This document shows positions 6,607 through 14,177 of a stretch of 20,271 nt of DNA, piece after piece. A program made the position numbers and the translations under genes. Numbering within the stretch: position 1 is the stretch's first letter; every line of letters begins with the position of its first letter. The DNA lies in NCBI RefSeq assembly GCF_943914565.1, contig NZ_CALUCN010000027.1:1-20271 (forward strand), in the 5' to 3' direction. The notes under the pieces were generated by a model, which did no database searches, was not told the DNA's origin, and worked only from the letters and a program-made list of their open reading frames with translations. This DNA comes from an uncultured Tessaracoccus sp. Lineage in GTDB: Bacteria; Actinomycetota; Actinomycetes; Propionibacteriales; Propionibacteriaceae.

Positions 6607-6647
6607 GATCAGGGCAGCCCCCACGCCGTGTGGGGACCGCCCTGATC
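6607..6647 (-). terminator. Bipartite hairpin after atpC
   Basis: The 9-bp arms GATCAGGGC (6607-6615) and its complement (6639-6647) enclose a second stem, CCCCAC (6619-6624) with GTGGGG (6630-6635), around a 5-base loop. It lies 14 bases after the atpC stop and has no T-run. It is a likely terminator or attenuator at the end of the atp operon; read-through into the DUF2550 gene is possible. Confidence 0.7.
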
Positions 6648-6661
6648 CTGGTTGTCGGGAC

Positions 6662-7072
6662 TCAGCCCTCGGACGCCTTCTCGGCCGCCGCGAGCTGGGC
6701 CTTGAGCATGTGGATGCGGTGTCGCTCCGCGTCGCTCTGCTCGCCGGCGTGATACTTGATCATCAACTCGTCGAGCTCGGCCTGTGCGTCGGCGACGGAG
6801 ACCTGGGCACCCATGTACGCCTCCTCGGCGAGGATCGACACGCGGCCGTCAGCCACCGAGACGAACCCGCCGTCGACGAAAAGGGTCTCCTGCCGGCCGT
6901 CTGCCGTGACGATCTCCACCTTGCTGGGCACGAGCAGTGCGAACACCGGCTCGTGGCCGGGCAGGATGCCCATGTCACCCTCGACGGTACGCGCGATGAC
7001 CTGCACCGACTCCCCCGACCACACGCTGCGCGTGGCCGAGACGACTTCTACCTTCAAAGGTGGGTGCTGCAC
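6662..7072 (-). CDS. atpC: ATP synthase F1 subunit epsilon
   Basis: This 136-residue subunit of the central stalk couples rotation to catalysis and can restrain ATP hydrolysis. The N-terminal beta-sandwich (1-88) shows LKVEVVSATRSVWSGE, EGDMGILPGHEPVFALL and FVDGGFVSVADGRVSILAEEA. A two-helix C-terminal domain follows (about 90-130, AQAELDELMIKYHAGEQSD). The GTG start at 7072 lies 2 bases after the atpD stop, with AGAAGG in the end of atpD as a possible ribosome binding site. It is the last atp gene and is followed by a hairpin. Confidence 0.95.
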   Translation of the reverse strand: MQHPPLKVEVVSATRSVWSGESVQVIARTVEGDMGILPGHEPVFALLVPSKVEIVTADGRQETLFVDGGFVSVADGRVSILAEEAYMGAQVSVADAQAELDELMIKYHAGEQSDAERHRIHMLKAQLAAAEKASEG

Positions 7073-7074
7073 GC

Positions 7075-8511
7075 TCAGGCGCCCTTCTGCATCTTGGAGT
7101 AGTTCTCCATCACCATGTCCATGCCGCCGACGTTGAAGAACGCCTGCTCCGGGATGTGGTCGACGTCACCGCGGCAGATCATCTGGAAGCCCTCGATGGT
7201 GTCGGGCAGCGCCACGTTCGACCCCTCGACGCCGGTGAACTTCGTCGCCATGAACGTGTTCTGCGAGAGGAACTGCTGGATGCGCCGTGCGCGGTTGACG
7301 GTGATCTTGTCCTCCTCGGAGAGCTCGTCGATGCCCAGGATCGCGATGATGTCCTGCAGCTCCTTGTTGCGCTGGAGAATCTGCTTGACCTGCACCGCCG
7401 TGTCGTAGTGCTCCTGCCCGACGTACTGCGGGTCGAGGATGCGCGACGACGACGTCAGCGGGTCGACGGCCGGGTACAGACCGCGCGAGGCGATGTCACG
7501 CGACAGCTCGGTCGTGGCGTCCAGGTGGGCGAACGTCGTGGCAGGGGCCGGGTCAGTGTAGTCGTCAGCGGGAACGTAGATCGCCTGCATCGAGGTGATC
7601 GAGTGGCCGCGCGTCGACGTGATCCGCTCCTGCAGCTGGCCCATCTCGTCGGCAAGGTTGGGCTGGTAGCCCACCGCCGACGGCATGCGGCCGAGCAACG
7701 TCGAGACCTCGGAGCCGGCCTGGGTGAACCGGAAGATGTTGTCGATGAAGAGCAGCACGTCCTGGTTCTGCACGTCACGGAAGTACTCCGCCATCGTGAG
7801 CCCGGTCAGCGCGATGCGCAGGCGGGTGCCCGGGGGCTCGTCCATCTGGCCGAAGCACAGTGCGGTGTCCTTCAGGACGCCGGCCTCCTCCATCTCGTTG
7901 ATGAGGTCGTTGCCCTCACGGGTGCGCTCACCGACGCCGGCGAACACCGAGGTGCCACCGAAGTTGTGGGCGATGCGGTAGATCATCTCCTGGATGAGCA
8001 CCGTCTTGCCGACGCCCGCGCCACCGAACAGGCCGATCTTGCCGCCCTTGACGTACGGGGTGAGCAGGTCGAGGACCTTGATGCCCGTCTCCAGCATCTC
8101 CGTGCGGGGCTCGAGCGCGTCGAACGGCGGCGGGTCGCGGTGGATCGGCCACCGCTCGGTGACCTCGATCGACGACGGGTCGACGTTCAGCACGTCGCCG
8201 GTCACGTTCCAGACGTGGCCCTTGGTGACGTCGCCGACCGGCACCGAGATCGGGGCACCGGTGTCAGTGACCTCGGCACCGCGGCGCATGCCGTCGGTGG
8301 GCTTCAGCGCGATCGCACGGACGATGTTGTCGCCGACGTGCAGCGCGACCTCGAGCGTGATGGTCTGCTTCTCCCCCATGACGTCGGTCTCGACACGCAG
8401 CGCGTTGCCGATCTCGGGGAGCTGATCAGCCGCGAACTCGACGTCCACGACGGGACCGATCACGCGGGCGACCCGCCCGACGGCCGTGGACTCAGCAGTG
8501 GTTGCAGTCAT
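7075..8511 (-). CDS. atpD: ATP synthase F1 subunit beta
   Basis: This 478-residue catalytic subunit of F1 carries the three ATP-synthesising sites at the interfaces with alpha. It contains the Walker A motif GGAGVGKT (163-170), GERTREGNDL with the catalytic Glu (194-203), the Walker B strand VLLFIDNIFRF (252-262) and the intact DELSEED lever (395-401). Length is normal and no residue appears to be missing. The ATG at 8511 is preceded by a GAGGTAGGA-like ribosome binding site and lies 17 bases after the atpG stop. Confidence 0.98.
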   Translation of the reverse strand: MTATTAESTAVGRVARVIGPVVDVEFAADQLPEIGNALRVETDVMGEKQTITLEVALHVGDNIVRAIALKPTDGMRRGAEVTDTGAPISVPVGDVTKGHVWNVTGDVLNVDPSSIEVTERWPIHRDPPPFDALEPRTEMLETGIKVLDLLTPYVKGGKIGLFGGAGVGKTVLIQEMIYRIAHNFGGTSVFAGVGERTREGNDLINEMEEAGVLKDTALCFGQMDEPPGTRLRIALTGLTMAEYFRDVQNQDVLLFIDNIFRFTQAGSEVSTLLGRMPSAVGYQPNLADEMGQLQERITSTRGHSITSMQAIYVPADDYTDPAPATTFAHLDATTELSRDIASRGLYPAVDPLTSSSRILDPQYVGQEHYDTAVQVKQILQRNKELQDIIAILGIDELSEEDKITVNRARRIQQFLSQNTFMATKFTGVEGSNVALPDTIEGFQMICRGDVDHIPEQAFFNVGGMDMVMENYSKMQKGA

Positions 8512-8528
8512 TTCCTACCTCATTGCTT

Positions 8529-9434
8529 TCAGGCTGATTCGGACAGCGCCGCCGCGCCACCCACGATTTCTGTGATTTCCTGCGTGATCTCCGCCTGGCG
8601 GGCCTGGTTGGCCTCGCGCGTGAGATCCTCGATCAGGCTCTGCGCGTTGTCCGTGGCCGACTTCATGGCCTGCTGCCGGGCGGCGAGCTCGGACGCCGCG
8701 GCGTCGAGCAGTGCGGTGTGGATCCGGTCCGTGACGAACAGCGGCAGGAGCGCATCCAGGACGGTCTTCTCGTCGGGCTCGAACTTGTAGAAGTGGTTCT
8801 CGCTCTCCTCGGGGAAGTCCTCCGGATCGGCGTCGACGACCTCGAGCGGCAGCAGCCGGATGGCCTTGGTGCGCTGGGTGATCATCGACTGGAACCTGGT
8901 CGTCACGACGTGCAGCTCGTCGACGCCGCCCTCCTCGGTCGGGGTGAGGAACGCGTCGAGCAGCACACGGGCGATCTCCCGCGCGTCCTGGATGCTCGGC
9001 CGCTCGGAGAAGCCGGTCCAGCTCTGCGTGATCTCGTGATCGCGGAACTCGTGGTACGCGACGCCCTTCTTACCGGTGACGTAGAGGTCCACCTCCTGGT
9101 GGGCCTCGCTCACGAGGTGCTCGGTGACCTCCTCGCCCAGGCGGATCACGTTGCTGGAGTACGCGCCGGCCAGGCCGCGGTCACCGGTGATGACGAGGAC
9201 CGCCGAGCGTTTCGGCTCCTCGGCACGCCGAAGGAACGGGTGTTCCACGTCGAAGGCGCCCGCCAGCATCGAGACGGCGCGCTGCAGCTCGAGCGTGTAC
9301 GGCAGTGCCGCACGCTGTGCCTGCTGTGCCCTCACGATGCGCGAGGACGCGATCAGTTCCATCGCCCTCGTGATCTTCTTGGTCGCCGTGACGGACTTGC
9401 GTCGCTGTCGTAGCTCCCTGAGACTGCTGCCCAT
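8529..9434 (-). CDS. atpG: ATP synthase F1 subunit gamma
   Basis: This 301-residue central rotor shaft has N- and C-terminal helices that form the coiled coil inside the alpha3beta3 ring: LRELRQRRKSVTATKKITRAMELIA-type residues at 5-30, and the stretch from about 245 to 290 containing ATDNAQSLIEDLTREANQAR. The Rossmann-like domain contains VLVITGDRGLAGAYSSNVI (about 79-97). The region around 195-215 (DADPEDFPEESENHFYKFEP) is acidic and slightly longer than in E. coli; extra loops in gamma are known from mycobacteria. The ATG at 9434 follows the atpA stop by 7 bases. Confidence 0.97.
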   Translation of the reverse strand: MGSSLRELRQRRKSVTATKKITRAMELIASSRIVRAQQAQRAALPYTLELQRAVSMLAGAFDVEHPFLRRAEEPKRSAVLVITGDRGLAGAYSSNVIRLGEEVTEHLVSEAHQEVDLYVTGKKGVAYHEFRDHEITQSWTGFSERPSIQDAREIARVLLDAFLTPTEEGGVDELHVVTTRFQSMITQRTKAIRLLPLEVVDADPEDFPEESENHFYKFEPDEKTVLDALLPLFVTDRIHTALLDAAASELAARQQAMKSATDNAQSLIEDLTREANQARQAEITQEITEIVGGAAALSESA

Positions 9435-9441
9435 CGGCCGA

Positions 9442-11076
9442 TCAACCCCGCTTCTTGCGGACGATCTTCGTGTTGTCGATCTCCGACTCGTCGATCGCCT
9501 CGAACTGCTCGGTGCCGATCGAGTTGCCCTCGGAGTCCTTGAAGGTCTGCTTGAACTCTCCCAGCAGACGCAGCGTCGCCTCCTTGGCGTCGTCCTCGAA
9601 CAGCTTCGTCTCCGCGATGCCCTGCAGCACCTCGCCGTTCATGCGCAGGTGCTCGAGGAAGTCGCGCTCGAACCGGAGGACGTCCGCGACGGGGACGTCG
9701 TCCAGGTGACCCTCGATGCCGAGCCACACGCTCACGACCTGATCCTCGACCGGGTAGGGCGCGTACTGCCCCTGCTTGAGCAGCTCGGTGAGGCGGGCAC
9801 CGCGCTCCAACTGCTGACGCGACGCCTCGTCGAGGTCCGACGCGAACATCGCGAAGGCCTGCATGTCGCGGTACTGCGCGAGCCCGATCTTCAGCGTGCC
9901 GGAGACCTTCTTCATCGCCTTCACCTGGGCGGCGCCGCCGACGCGGGAGACCGAGACGCCGACGTCGATCGCCGGGCGCTGGTTGGCGTTGAAGAGGTCC
10001 GACTGCAGGAAGATCTGGCCGTCGGTGATCGAGATGACGTTGGTCGGGATGTAGGCCGACACGTCGTTGGCCTTCGTCTCGATGATCGGCAGTCCGGTCA
10101 TCGAACCGCCGCCCAGCTCGTCGGAGAGCTTCGCGCAGCGCTCCAGCAGCCGGGAGTGGAGGTAGAAGACGTCACCGGGGTACGCCTCGCGGCCAGGCGG
10201 GCGGCGCAGCAGCAGCGACATCGCGCGGTAGGCCTCCGCCTGCTTGGTGAGGTCGTCGAAGACGATGAGGACGTGCTTGCCCTGGTACATCCAGTGCTGG
10301 CCGATGGCCGAGCCGGCGTACGGGGCGATGTACTTGAAGCCTGCCGGGTCCGAGGCCGGGGCGTGCACGATCGTCGTGTACTCCATGGCGCCGGCCTGCT
10401 CGAGCGTGCTCTTGACCTCGGCGATCGTCGAGCCCTTCTGGCCGACCGCGACGTAGATGCAGCGCACCTGCTGCTTCGGGTCGCCGGTCTCCCAGTTGGC
10501 GCGCTGGTTGATGATCGTGTCGATCGCGATGGCGGTCTTGCCGGTCTTGCGGTCGCCGATGATGAGCTGGCGCTGACCACGGCCGATCGGGATCATCGCG
10601 TCGATGGCCTTGAGGCCGGTCTGCAGCGGTTCCCGGACCTCCTGGCGGTCCATGACGCCTGCGGCCTGCAGCTCGAGGGCGCGGCGGCCCTCGACGTCCG
10701 CGATCTCCCCGAGGCCGTCGATCGGGTTGCCCATGGCGTCGACCACACGGCCGAGGTAGCCCTCACCCACCGGGACCGAGAGCACGTCGCCGGTGCCGTG
10801 CACCGTCGAGCCCTCGTCGATGCCCTCGGAGTCGCCGAGGACGACGACACCGATCTCTCGCTCGTCCAGGTTCTGGGCGATGCCCAGCGTGCCGTTCTCG
10901 AAGCGCAGGAGCTCGTTCGCCATCGCCGACGGGAGTCCCTCCACGCGGGCGATGCCGTCACCGGACGTGACGACCCGGCCAACCTCAGTCTTGCTGGCAC
11001 CTTCCGGCTCGTACTGAGCGACGAAGTCGTTCAGCGCACTGCGGATCTCGTCTGGACTGATGGTCAGTTCAGCCAT
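9442..11076 (-). CDS. atpA: ATP synthase F1 subunit alpha
   Basis: This 544-residue non-catalytic nucleotide-binding subunit alternates with beta in F1. It has the N-terminal beta-barrel (about 28-95, VGRVVTSGDGIARVEGL), Walker A GDRKTGKT (174-181) and the ISITDGQIFLQSDLFNANQRPAIDVG signature region with the SVSRVGG motif. It is about 30 residues longer than E. coli alpha because of a polar C-terminal extension (about 512-544, ending NTKIVRKKRG). A C-terminal extension of alpha is known in actinobacteria, and in mycobacteria it suppresses ATP hydrolysis; the same role here is inferred. The ATG at 11076 has an AGGA site 5 bases upstream. Confidence 0.98.
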   Translation of the reverse strand: MAELTISPDEIRSALNDFVAQYEPEGASKTEVGRVVTSGDGIARVEGLPSAMANELLRFENGTLGIAQNLDEREIGVVVLGDSEGIDEGSTVHGTGDVLSVPVGEGYLGRVVDAMGNPIDGLGEIADVEGRRALELQAAGVMDRQEVREPLQTGLKAIDAMIPIGRGQRQLIIGDRKTGKTAIAIDTIINQRANWETGDPKQQVRCIYVAVGQKGSTIAEVKSTLEQAGAMEYTTIVHAPASDPAGFKYIAPYAGSAIGQHWMYQGKHVLIVFDDLTKQAEAYRAMSLLLRRPPGREAYPGDVFYLHSRLLERCAKLSDELGGGSMTGLPIIETKANDVSAYIPTNVISITDGQIFLQSDLFNANQRPAIDVGVSVSRVGGAAQVKAMKKVSGTLKIGLAQYRDMQAFAMFASDLDEASRQQLERGARLTELLKQGQYAPYPVEDQVVSVWLGIEGHLDDVPVADVLRFERDFLEHLRMNGEVLQGIAETKLFEDDAKEATLRLLGEFKQTFKDSEGNSIGTEQFEAIDESEIDNTKIVRKKRG

Positions 11077-11092
11077 TGGGTCCTACTTTCGC

Positions 11093-11836
11093 TTAGGAGT
11101 TGATGAGCTGGCGGCGAACCTCGTCGAGCCGGCCAGCGACTGTTGATTCGTACACTTCGTCACCGAGCGCGACGTGGATGCCGCCGAGCACGGAGGGGTC
11201 GACGTCCACCTGGAGGGTGACCCGACGACCGGTCCTCGCCGACAGCGCGGCGCGGAGGCGGTCGAGTCGACCCTCGTCGAGGGGGCGGGCCACGGTGACC
11301 CTCGCGACCGCCGAGTCGGCGACCGAGGCCGCGAGCTCGAGGTAGTCGTCGATGGTCTTGGCGAACGTGCGACGGTGGCCGTCGACCGCTCGCGCGGCGA
11401 GCTGCGTCGTGACGGGCGAGACGTCGTCGCCGAGGAGCCTCACGACGAGCCCCCGCTTCGCCTCCGCGGTGAACGCGGGGTTGCGCAACGCTGCCGTGAG
11501 TTCGGGCGACCCGGCCACGGCCTTCGCGAGGGCGTGGAGCTGTGCCACGACCTCGTCGAGCGTGCCGTTCGCGAGCGCCCGACACAGCGCCGCCTCGACG
11601 CCCGCGAGTTCGATGCCGCGGACGAATCGTTCCGGACTGCGCCAGGTGCCGCCGATCGTGCGTTCGAGCGTCGCGAGGGCCTCCTCACCGACGCGCTCGC
11701 CGAAGAGTCGGCGCGCCAGGCCGAGCCGCTGCTCGGGCGAGGCGGAGGGATCCGACAACGCGCGACGCAGCCGCGGCTGACCGGCGAGCACGTCGGTCAG
11801 CGCGAACAGGTCGTGTGCCGCGTCGTGTCCGATCAC
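11093..11836 (-). CDS. atpH: ATP synthase subunit delta, extended actinobacterial form
   Basis: This 247-residue peripheral-stalk subunit (OSCP homologue) links the b dimer to the top of F1. It is longer than the roughly 180 residues of most bacteria and matches the long actinobacterial form. The C-terminal signature is present: VARVTVARPLDEGRLDRLRAAL, GRRVTLQVDVDPSVLGGIHVALGDEVYE and a final SVAGRLDEVRRQL-like helix. The helical first half (1-150) contains two related OSCP-like segments, LARRLFGERVGEEALATLE and LVVRLLGDDVSPVTTQLAAR, suggesting internal duplication. The GTG start overlaps the atpF stop by 4 bases (GTGA). In mycobacteria delta is fused to a b-like segment; here it is a separate gene. 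Confidence 0.92.
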   Translation of the reverse strand: MIGHDAAHDLFALTDVLAGQPRLRRALSDPSASPEQRLGLARRLFGERVGEEALATLERTIGGTWRSPERFVRGIELAGVEAALCRALANGTLDEVVAQLHALAKAVAGSPELTAALRNPAFTAEAKRGLVVRLLGDDVSPVTTQLAARAVDGHRRTFAKTIDDYLELAASVADSAVARVTVARPLDEGRLDRLRAALSARTGRRVTLQVDVDPSVLGGIHVALGDEVYESTVAGRLDEVRRQLINS

Positions 11837-12384
11837 TGCGCCGCACCTGCCTGCTCGAGCTCGGCGAGGAAGCGGTCAACCGTGCGCAGGGCGCGCTCGT
11901 CGTCGTCGAGAGACTCCCCGACGATCTTGCCGGCGAGCGTGGTGGCCATGCCGCCGACCTCGCCCTTGAGCTCCTGCACGAGTTGGACGCGCTCGGCCGC
12001 CAGCTGTTGCCGACCGGCCTCCAGGATGCGGTCCGACTCCCGCGCGGCCCGGTCCCGGGCCTCGGCGAGGATCTGGGCGCTCTGGTTCTTCGCGTCCTCA
12101 CGGATGCGTGCGGCCTCCTCACGTGCCGTGGCGAGCTGGCGCTCGTACTGGGCACGGGCGGCCTCGGCCTCGGCCTCCGCCGCGGCGGCACGTTGCATGC
12201 CGCCCTCGATCTTCGACGAACGTTCGTCGTACATCGCCTCGAACTTCGGGACCACGAACTTCGCGACCAACCAGGTCAGGAAGAGCAGGAAGACGATGCC
12301 AGCCGCGATCTCCGACCAGTGATGGGGCGCCAACGGTCCCAGGACGTCCTGGGCGTTGAGGGTGACCCAGATGCTGGTGTCCAT
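11833..12384 (-). CDS. atpF: ATP synthase Fo subunit b
   Basis: This 183-residue peripheral-stalk subunit has one N-terminal membrane helix (about 24-45, WSEIAAGIVFLLFLTWLVAKFVV) followed by a long, charged right-handed coiled coil (about 48-150, RIREDAKNQSAQILAEARDRA). The C-terminal part, including AGKIVGESLDDDERALRTVDRFLAEL, contacts delta. It lies 8 bases after the atpE stop with no strong ribosome binding site, so translation may depend on atpE. It shares a 4-base overlap with atpH. Confidence 0.95.
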   Translation of the reverse strand: MDTSIWVTLNAQDVLGPLAPHHWSEIAAGIVFLLFLTWLVAKFVVPKFEAMYDERSSKIEGGMQRAAAAEAEAEAARAQYERQLATAREEAARIREDAKNQSAQILAEARDRAARESDRILEAGRQQLAAERVQLVQELKGEVGGMATTLAGKIVGESLDDDERALRTVDRFLAELEQAGAAQ

Positions 12385-12392
12385 GGGGCGGC

Positions 12393-12611
12393 TCAGAGAA
12401 CGAACGCGAGCGCGATGGCGATGATGGCCAGGGCCTCGACCACGGCGAAGCCGATGAACGCGGTGCTCATCATGGCGCCACGGGCCTCGGGCTGACGAGC
12501 GGTGCCGTTGATGACGGAGGCGAAGATCCAGGCAACACCCAGCGCCGGGGCGATGGTGGCGATCGCGTAGCCGATCATGTTGATGCTGCCGTTGATTTCC
12601 AGGAGCTCCAT
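12393..12611 (-). CDS. atpE: ATP synthase Fo subunit c
   Basis: This 72-residue hairpin proteolipid forms the proton-driven c-ring. Helix 1 (about 10-36) and helix 2 (about 46-70) flank the polar loop ARQPEARG (38-45), with Arg39-Gln40-Pro41. The essential proton-carrying carboxylate is Glu59 in GFAVVEALAII. The helix-1 glycine motif, GxGxGxG in most c subunits, reads Ala21-x-Ala23-x-Gly25-x-Ala27 here. No Na+-binding signature is evident, so proton coupling is expected. GAAAGG lies 7 bases before the ATG at 12611. Confidence 0.96.
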   Translation of the reverse strand: MELLEINGSINMIGYAIATIAPALGVAWIFASVINGTARQPEARGAMMSTAFIGFAVVEALAIIAIALAFVL

Positions 12612-12661
12612 TTGTTTACCTTTCGGATGGGTTCTTCTCAGGTGCGGAAGAAGTCGTTGGG

Positions 12662-13453
12662 TCAGTGCGCCTCGGCGATCGAGGTCGACAGGTACTGTGC
12701 GGTGAGAACGGTGAAGATGTATGCCTGCAGCGCGCCGATGAACAGCTCGAGCGCCATCACCAGCAGGCCGAACAGGAAGCTCGCGCCACCCGAGACGTTG
12801 TAGAAGAGGTTGTCTTGGTATGCGAGCAGGAATCCGCCACCCACGATGAACACCATCACGACGAGGTGACCGGCGAACATCGTCGCGAACACACGGAGTG
12901 CCAGCGTGACGGGGCGGGTGATGAAATTCGAGAGGAACTCCAGCGGCATGATGAGCGGCAACAGGTAGCCGGGCACGCCCTCAGGGATGAGGGACTTCTT
13001 CATGAAGGGTCCAAATCCCCACTTGGCGATGCCGGCGCCGACATAGACGAACCACGAGATGATCGCGAACCCGTATGCGAACCCGATGTTCGAGAACGTC
13101 GGGTACATCAGCAGGAAGAACTGTCCGAACCAGTTGCTGAACAGGATGAACGTGAACAGCGTCAGCAGGTAGGGCAGGAATTTCCGGTATTCCGCGTGCA
13201 GGATGTCACGAGCAATGCCGTTGCGGACGAACTCGTAGACGCTCTCGAAGAAGAACTGCTTCTTGCCAGGCCTGACGCTCAGTTTCCGGGTGCCGATCAG
13301 CCAGAAGAGGAGCACGAGGACGAAGGCGAGGGCCGCCTGCATGAACGGCTTGTCGAGCCAGTCGGGTGCGCCGGGGACGATGCCCGGCCAATCGAAGTCC
13401 TTGAGGCCCGGGGGCTCGTAGCCGCCCTCCAGTGGAACCAGCCCAATCGTCAC
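12662..13453 (-). CDS. atpB: ATP synthase Fo subunit a
   Basis: This 263-residue stator channel protein has about five or six membrane helices (near 38-54, 93-117, 124-145, 162-180, 185-210 and 225-258). The essential Arg is Arg187 in ALRVFATMFAGHLV, facing Glu59 of the c-ring. FLSNFITRPVTLALR and GALQAYIFTVLTAQYL are standard family blocks. The GTG start overlaps the stop of the AtpZ-like gene by 4 bases (GTGA at 13450-13453). There is a 50-base gap to atpE. Confidence 0.96.
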   Translation of the reverse strand: MTIGLVPLEGGYEPPGLKDFDWPGIVPGAPDWLDKPFMQAALAFVLVLLFWLIGTRKLSVRPGKKQFFFESVYEFVRNGIARDILHAEYRKFLPYLLTLFTFILFSNWFGQFFLLMYPTFSNIGFAYGFAIISWFVYVGAGIAKWGFGPFMKKSLIPEGVPGYLLPLIMPLEFLSNFITRPVTLALRVFATMFAGHLVVMVFIVGGGFLLAYQDNLFYNVSGGASFLFGLLVMALELFIGALQAYIFTVLTAQYLSTSIAEAH

Positions 13454-13677
13454 TTGACGCTCCCGTATCTCTTGTAGACCAAGTAGATGCTAGCCACAAG
13501 GCCCACGATCAAGCCAACCGGCGAGAGCCAGGCGGTGCCGAAGTAGTGGTCGCCCAGCACGCCCAGTCCACCGTAGAACAGCAGCCCTGCGAGGATGTAG
13601 CTGATGGCGACCATGCCATCCTCACGCCCTGTGGGAGTCTGGCTGCCGGCCTTCGACGGTGACGGTGTGGTACCCAT
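13450..13677 (-). CDS. AtpZ/AtpI family small membrane protein
   Basis: This 75-residue protein has a polar Ser/Thr/Pro-rich N-terminus (1-21) and two membrane helices (about 22-41 and 49-68). The pattern YILAGLLFYGGLGVLGDHYFGT followed by SPVGLIVGLVASIYLVYKRYG fits the AtpZ/AtpI family encoded in front of atpB in many bacteria, which is implicated in c-ring assembly or Mg2+/Ca2+ handling. It overlaps atpB by 4 bases, so the two are probably translated together. No ribosome binding site is visible before the ATG at 13677, but a TAGGCT lies 10 bases upstream, so the transcript may have an almost absent leader. A shorter protein starting at Met22 is possible but would leave a bare helix. Confidence 0.75.
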   Translation of the reverse strand: MGTTPSPSKAGSQTPTGREDGMVAISYILAGLLFYGGLGVLGDHYFGTAWLSPVGLIVGLVASIYLVYKRYGSVK

Positions 13678-13687
13678 GACGAGCCAG

Positions 13688-13693
13688 AGCCTA
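13688..13693 (-). promoter_or_regulatory. Possible -10 element in front of the AtpZ-like gene and atp operon
   Basis: On the minus strand TAGGCT lies 10 bases before the ATG at 13677, in the only non-overlapping junction between prfA and atpB. It could start an atp-specific transcript with a leader of only a few bases. I see no -35 element. Confidence 0.35.
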
Positions 13694-13703
13694 GCAGCAA
13701 AGT

Positions 13704-14177
13704 TCAGGATTCTTCATCTTCTCGGCGCACGTGGACGGGCTCGTCGTAGATCGGCACGCGCTGCCTGCTCGCGACCACCACGACGCCGGCAACCCAGGCG
13801 ATCACGGTCCCCACCACCGAGGCGACGAGCCACCCGTCGCGCACCCTGGGCGCCACGGCGTCGAGCGTGAGGATCGCCCACAGCCCCGCGGCGATACCGA
13901 TCACCCGCACCGCGTACCCGACGAGCACGAGCGCCAGCCCCTGCATCGCCGGCAGCTCGGTGGCGATCACCTCGAGCCACTGGCCCACGGCGTAGAAGAC
14001 GACGACCGCAGCGAAGCCGAGGATCGCGGTGAGCAGCCCGTCAGGGCCGTCGACGACGAGGGCCAGCGCGATCACCAGCAAGCCGGCCAGGTGTCCACCG
14101 ACGAGGCCACCCAGCATCATCTCCTTGGCCCTGCGGGTGGCGGCGGTGACGCGTGCACGTCCGTCACCCAGCGGCAT
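13704..14177 (-). CDS. AtpI-like four-helix membrane protein
   Basis: This 157-residue protein has four predicted membrane helices (about 24-42, 49-67, 80-103 and 115-136), a basic N-terminus (RARVTAATRRAK) and an acidic C-terminal tail (VRREDEES). Its size, topology and position between wecA and the Fo genes suggest an ATP synthase I-chain-like protein, the equivalent of the unnamed membrane protein Rv1303 in M. tuberculosis. Sequence signatures of AtpI are weak, so the name is positional inference. The ATG at 14177 is chosen because AGGGAG lies 6 bases upstream. It overlaps the end of the transferase gene by 14 bases. An upstream extension of the frame to 14303 would overlap coding sequence of the transferase and lacks hydrophobic or conserved features. 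Confidence 0.65.
   Translation of the reverse strand: MPLGDGRARVTAATRRAKEMMLGGLVGGHLAGLLVIALALVVDGPDGLLTAILGFAAVVVFYAVGQWLEVIATELPAMQGLALVLVGYAVRVIGIAAGLWAILTLDAVAPRVRDGWLVASVVGTVIAWVAGVVVVASRQRVPIYDEPVHVRREDEES

Noticed and set aside
7060..11103. Long plus-strand open frames (576 and 659 codons) opposite atpD, atpG and atpA
   Set aside because: They lie exactly antisense to highly conserved ATP synthase genes, and their translations are low-complexity Leu/Asp/Arg/Val sequence without motifs.
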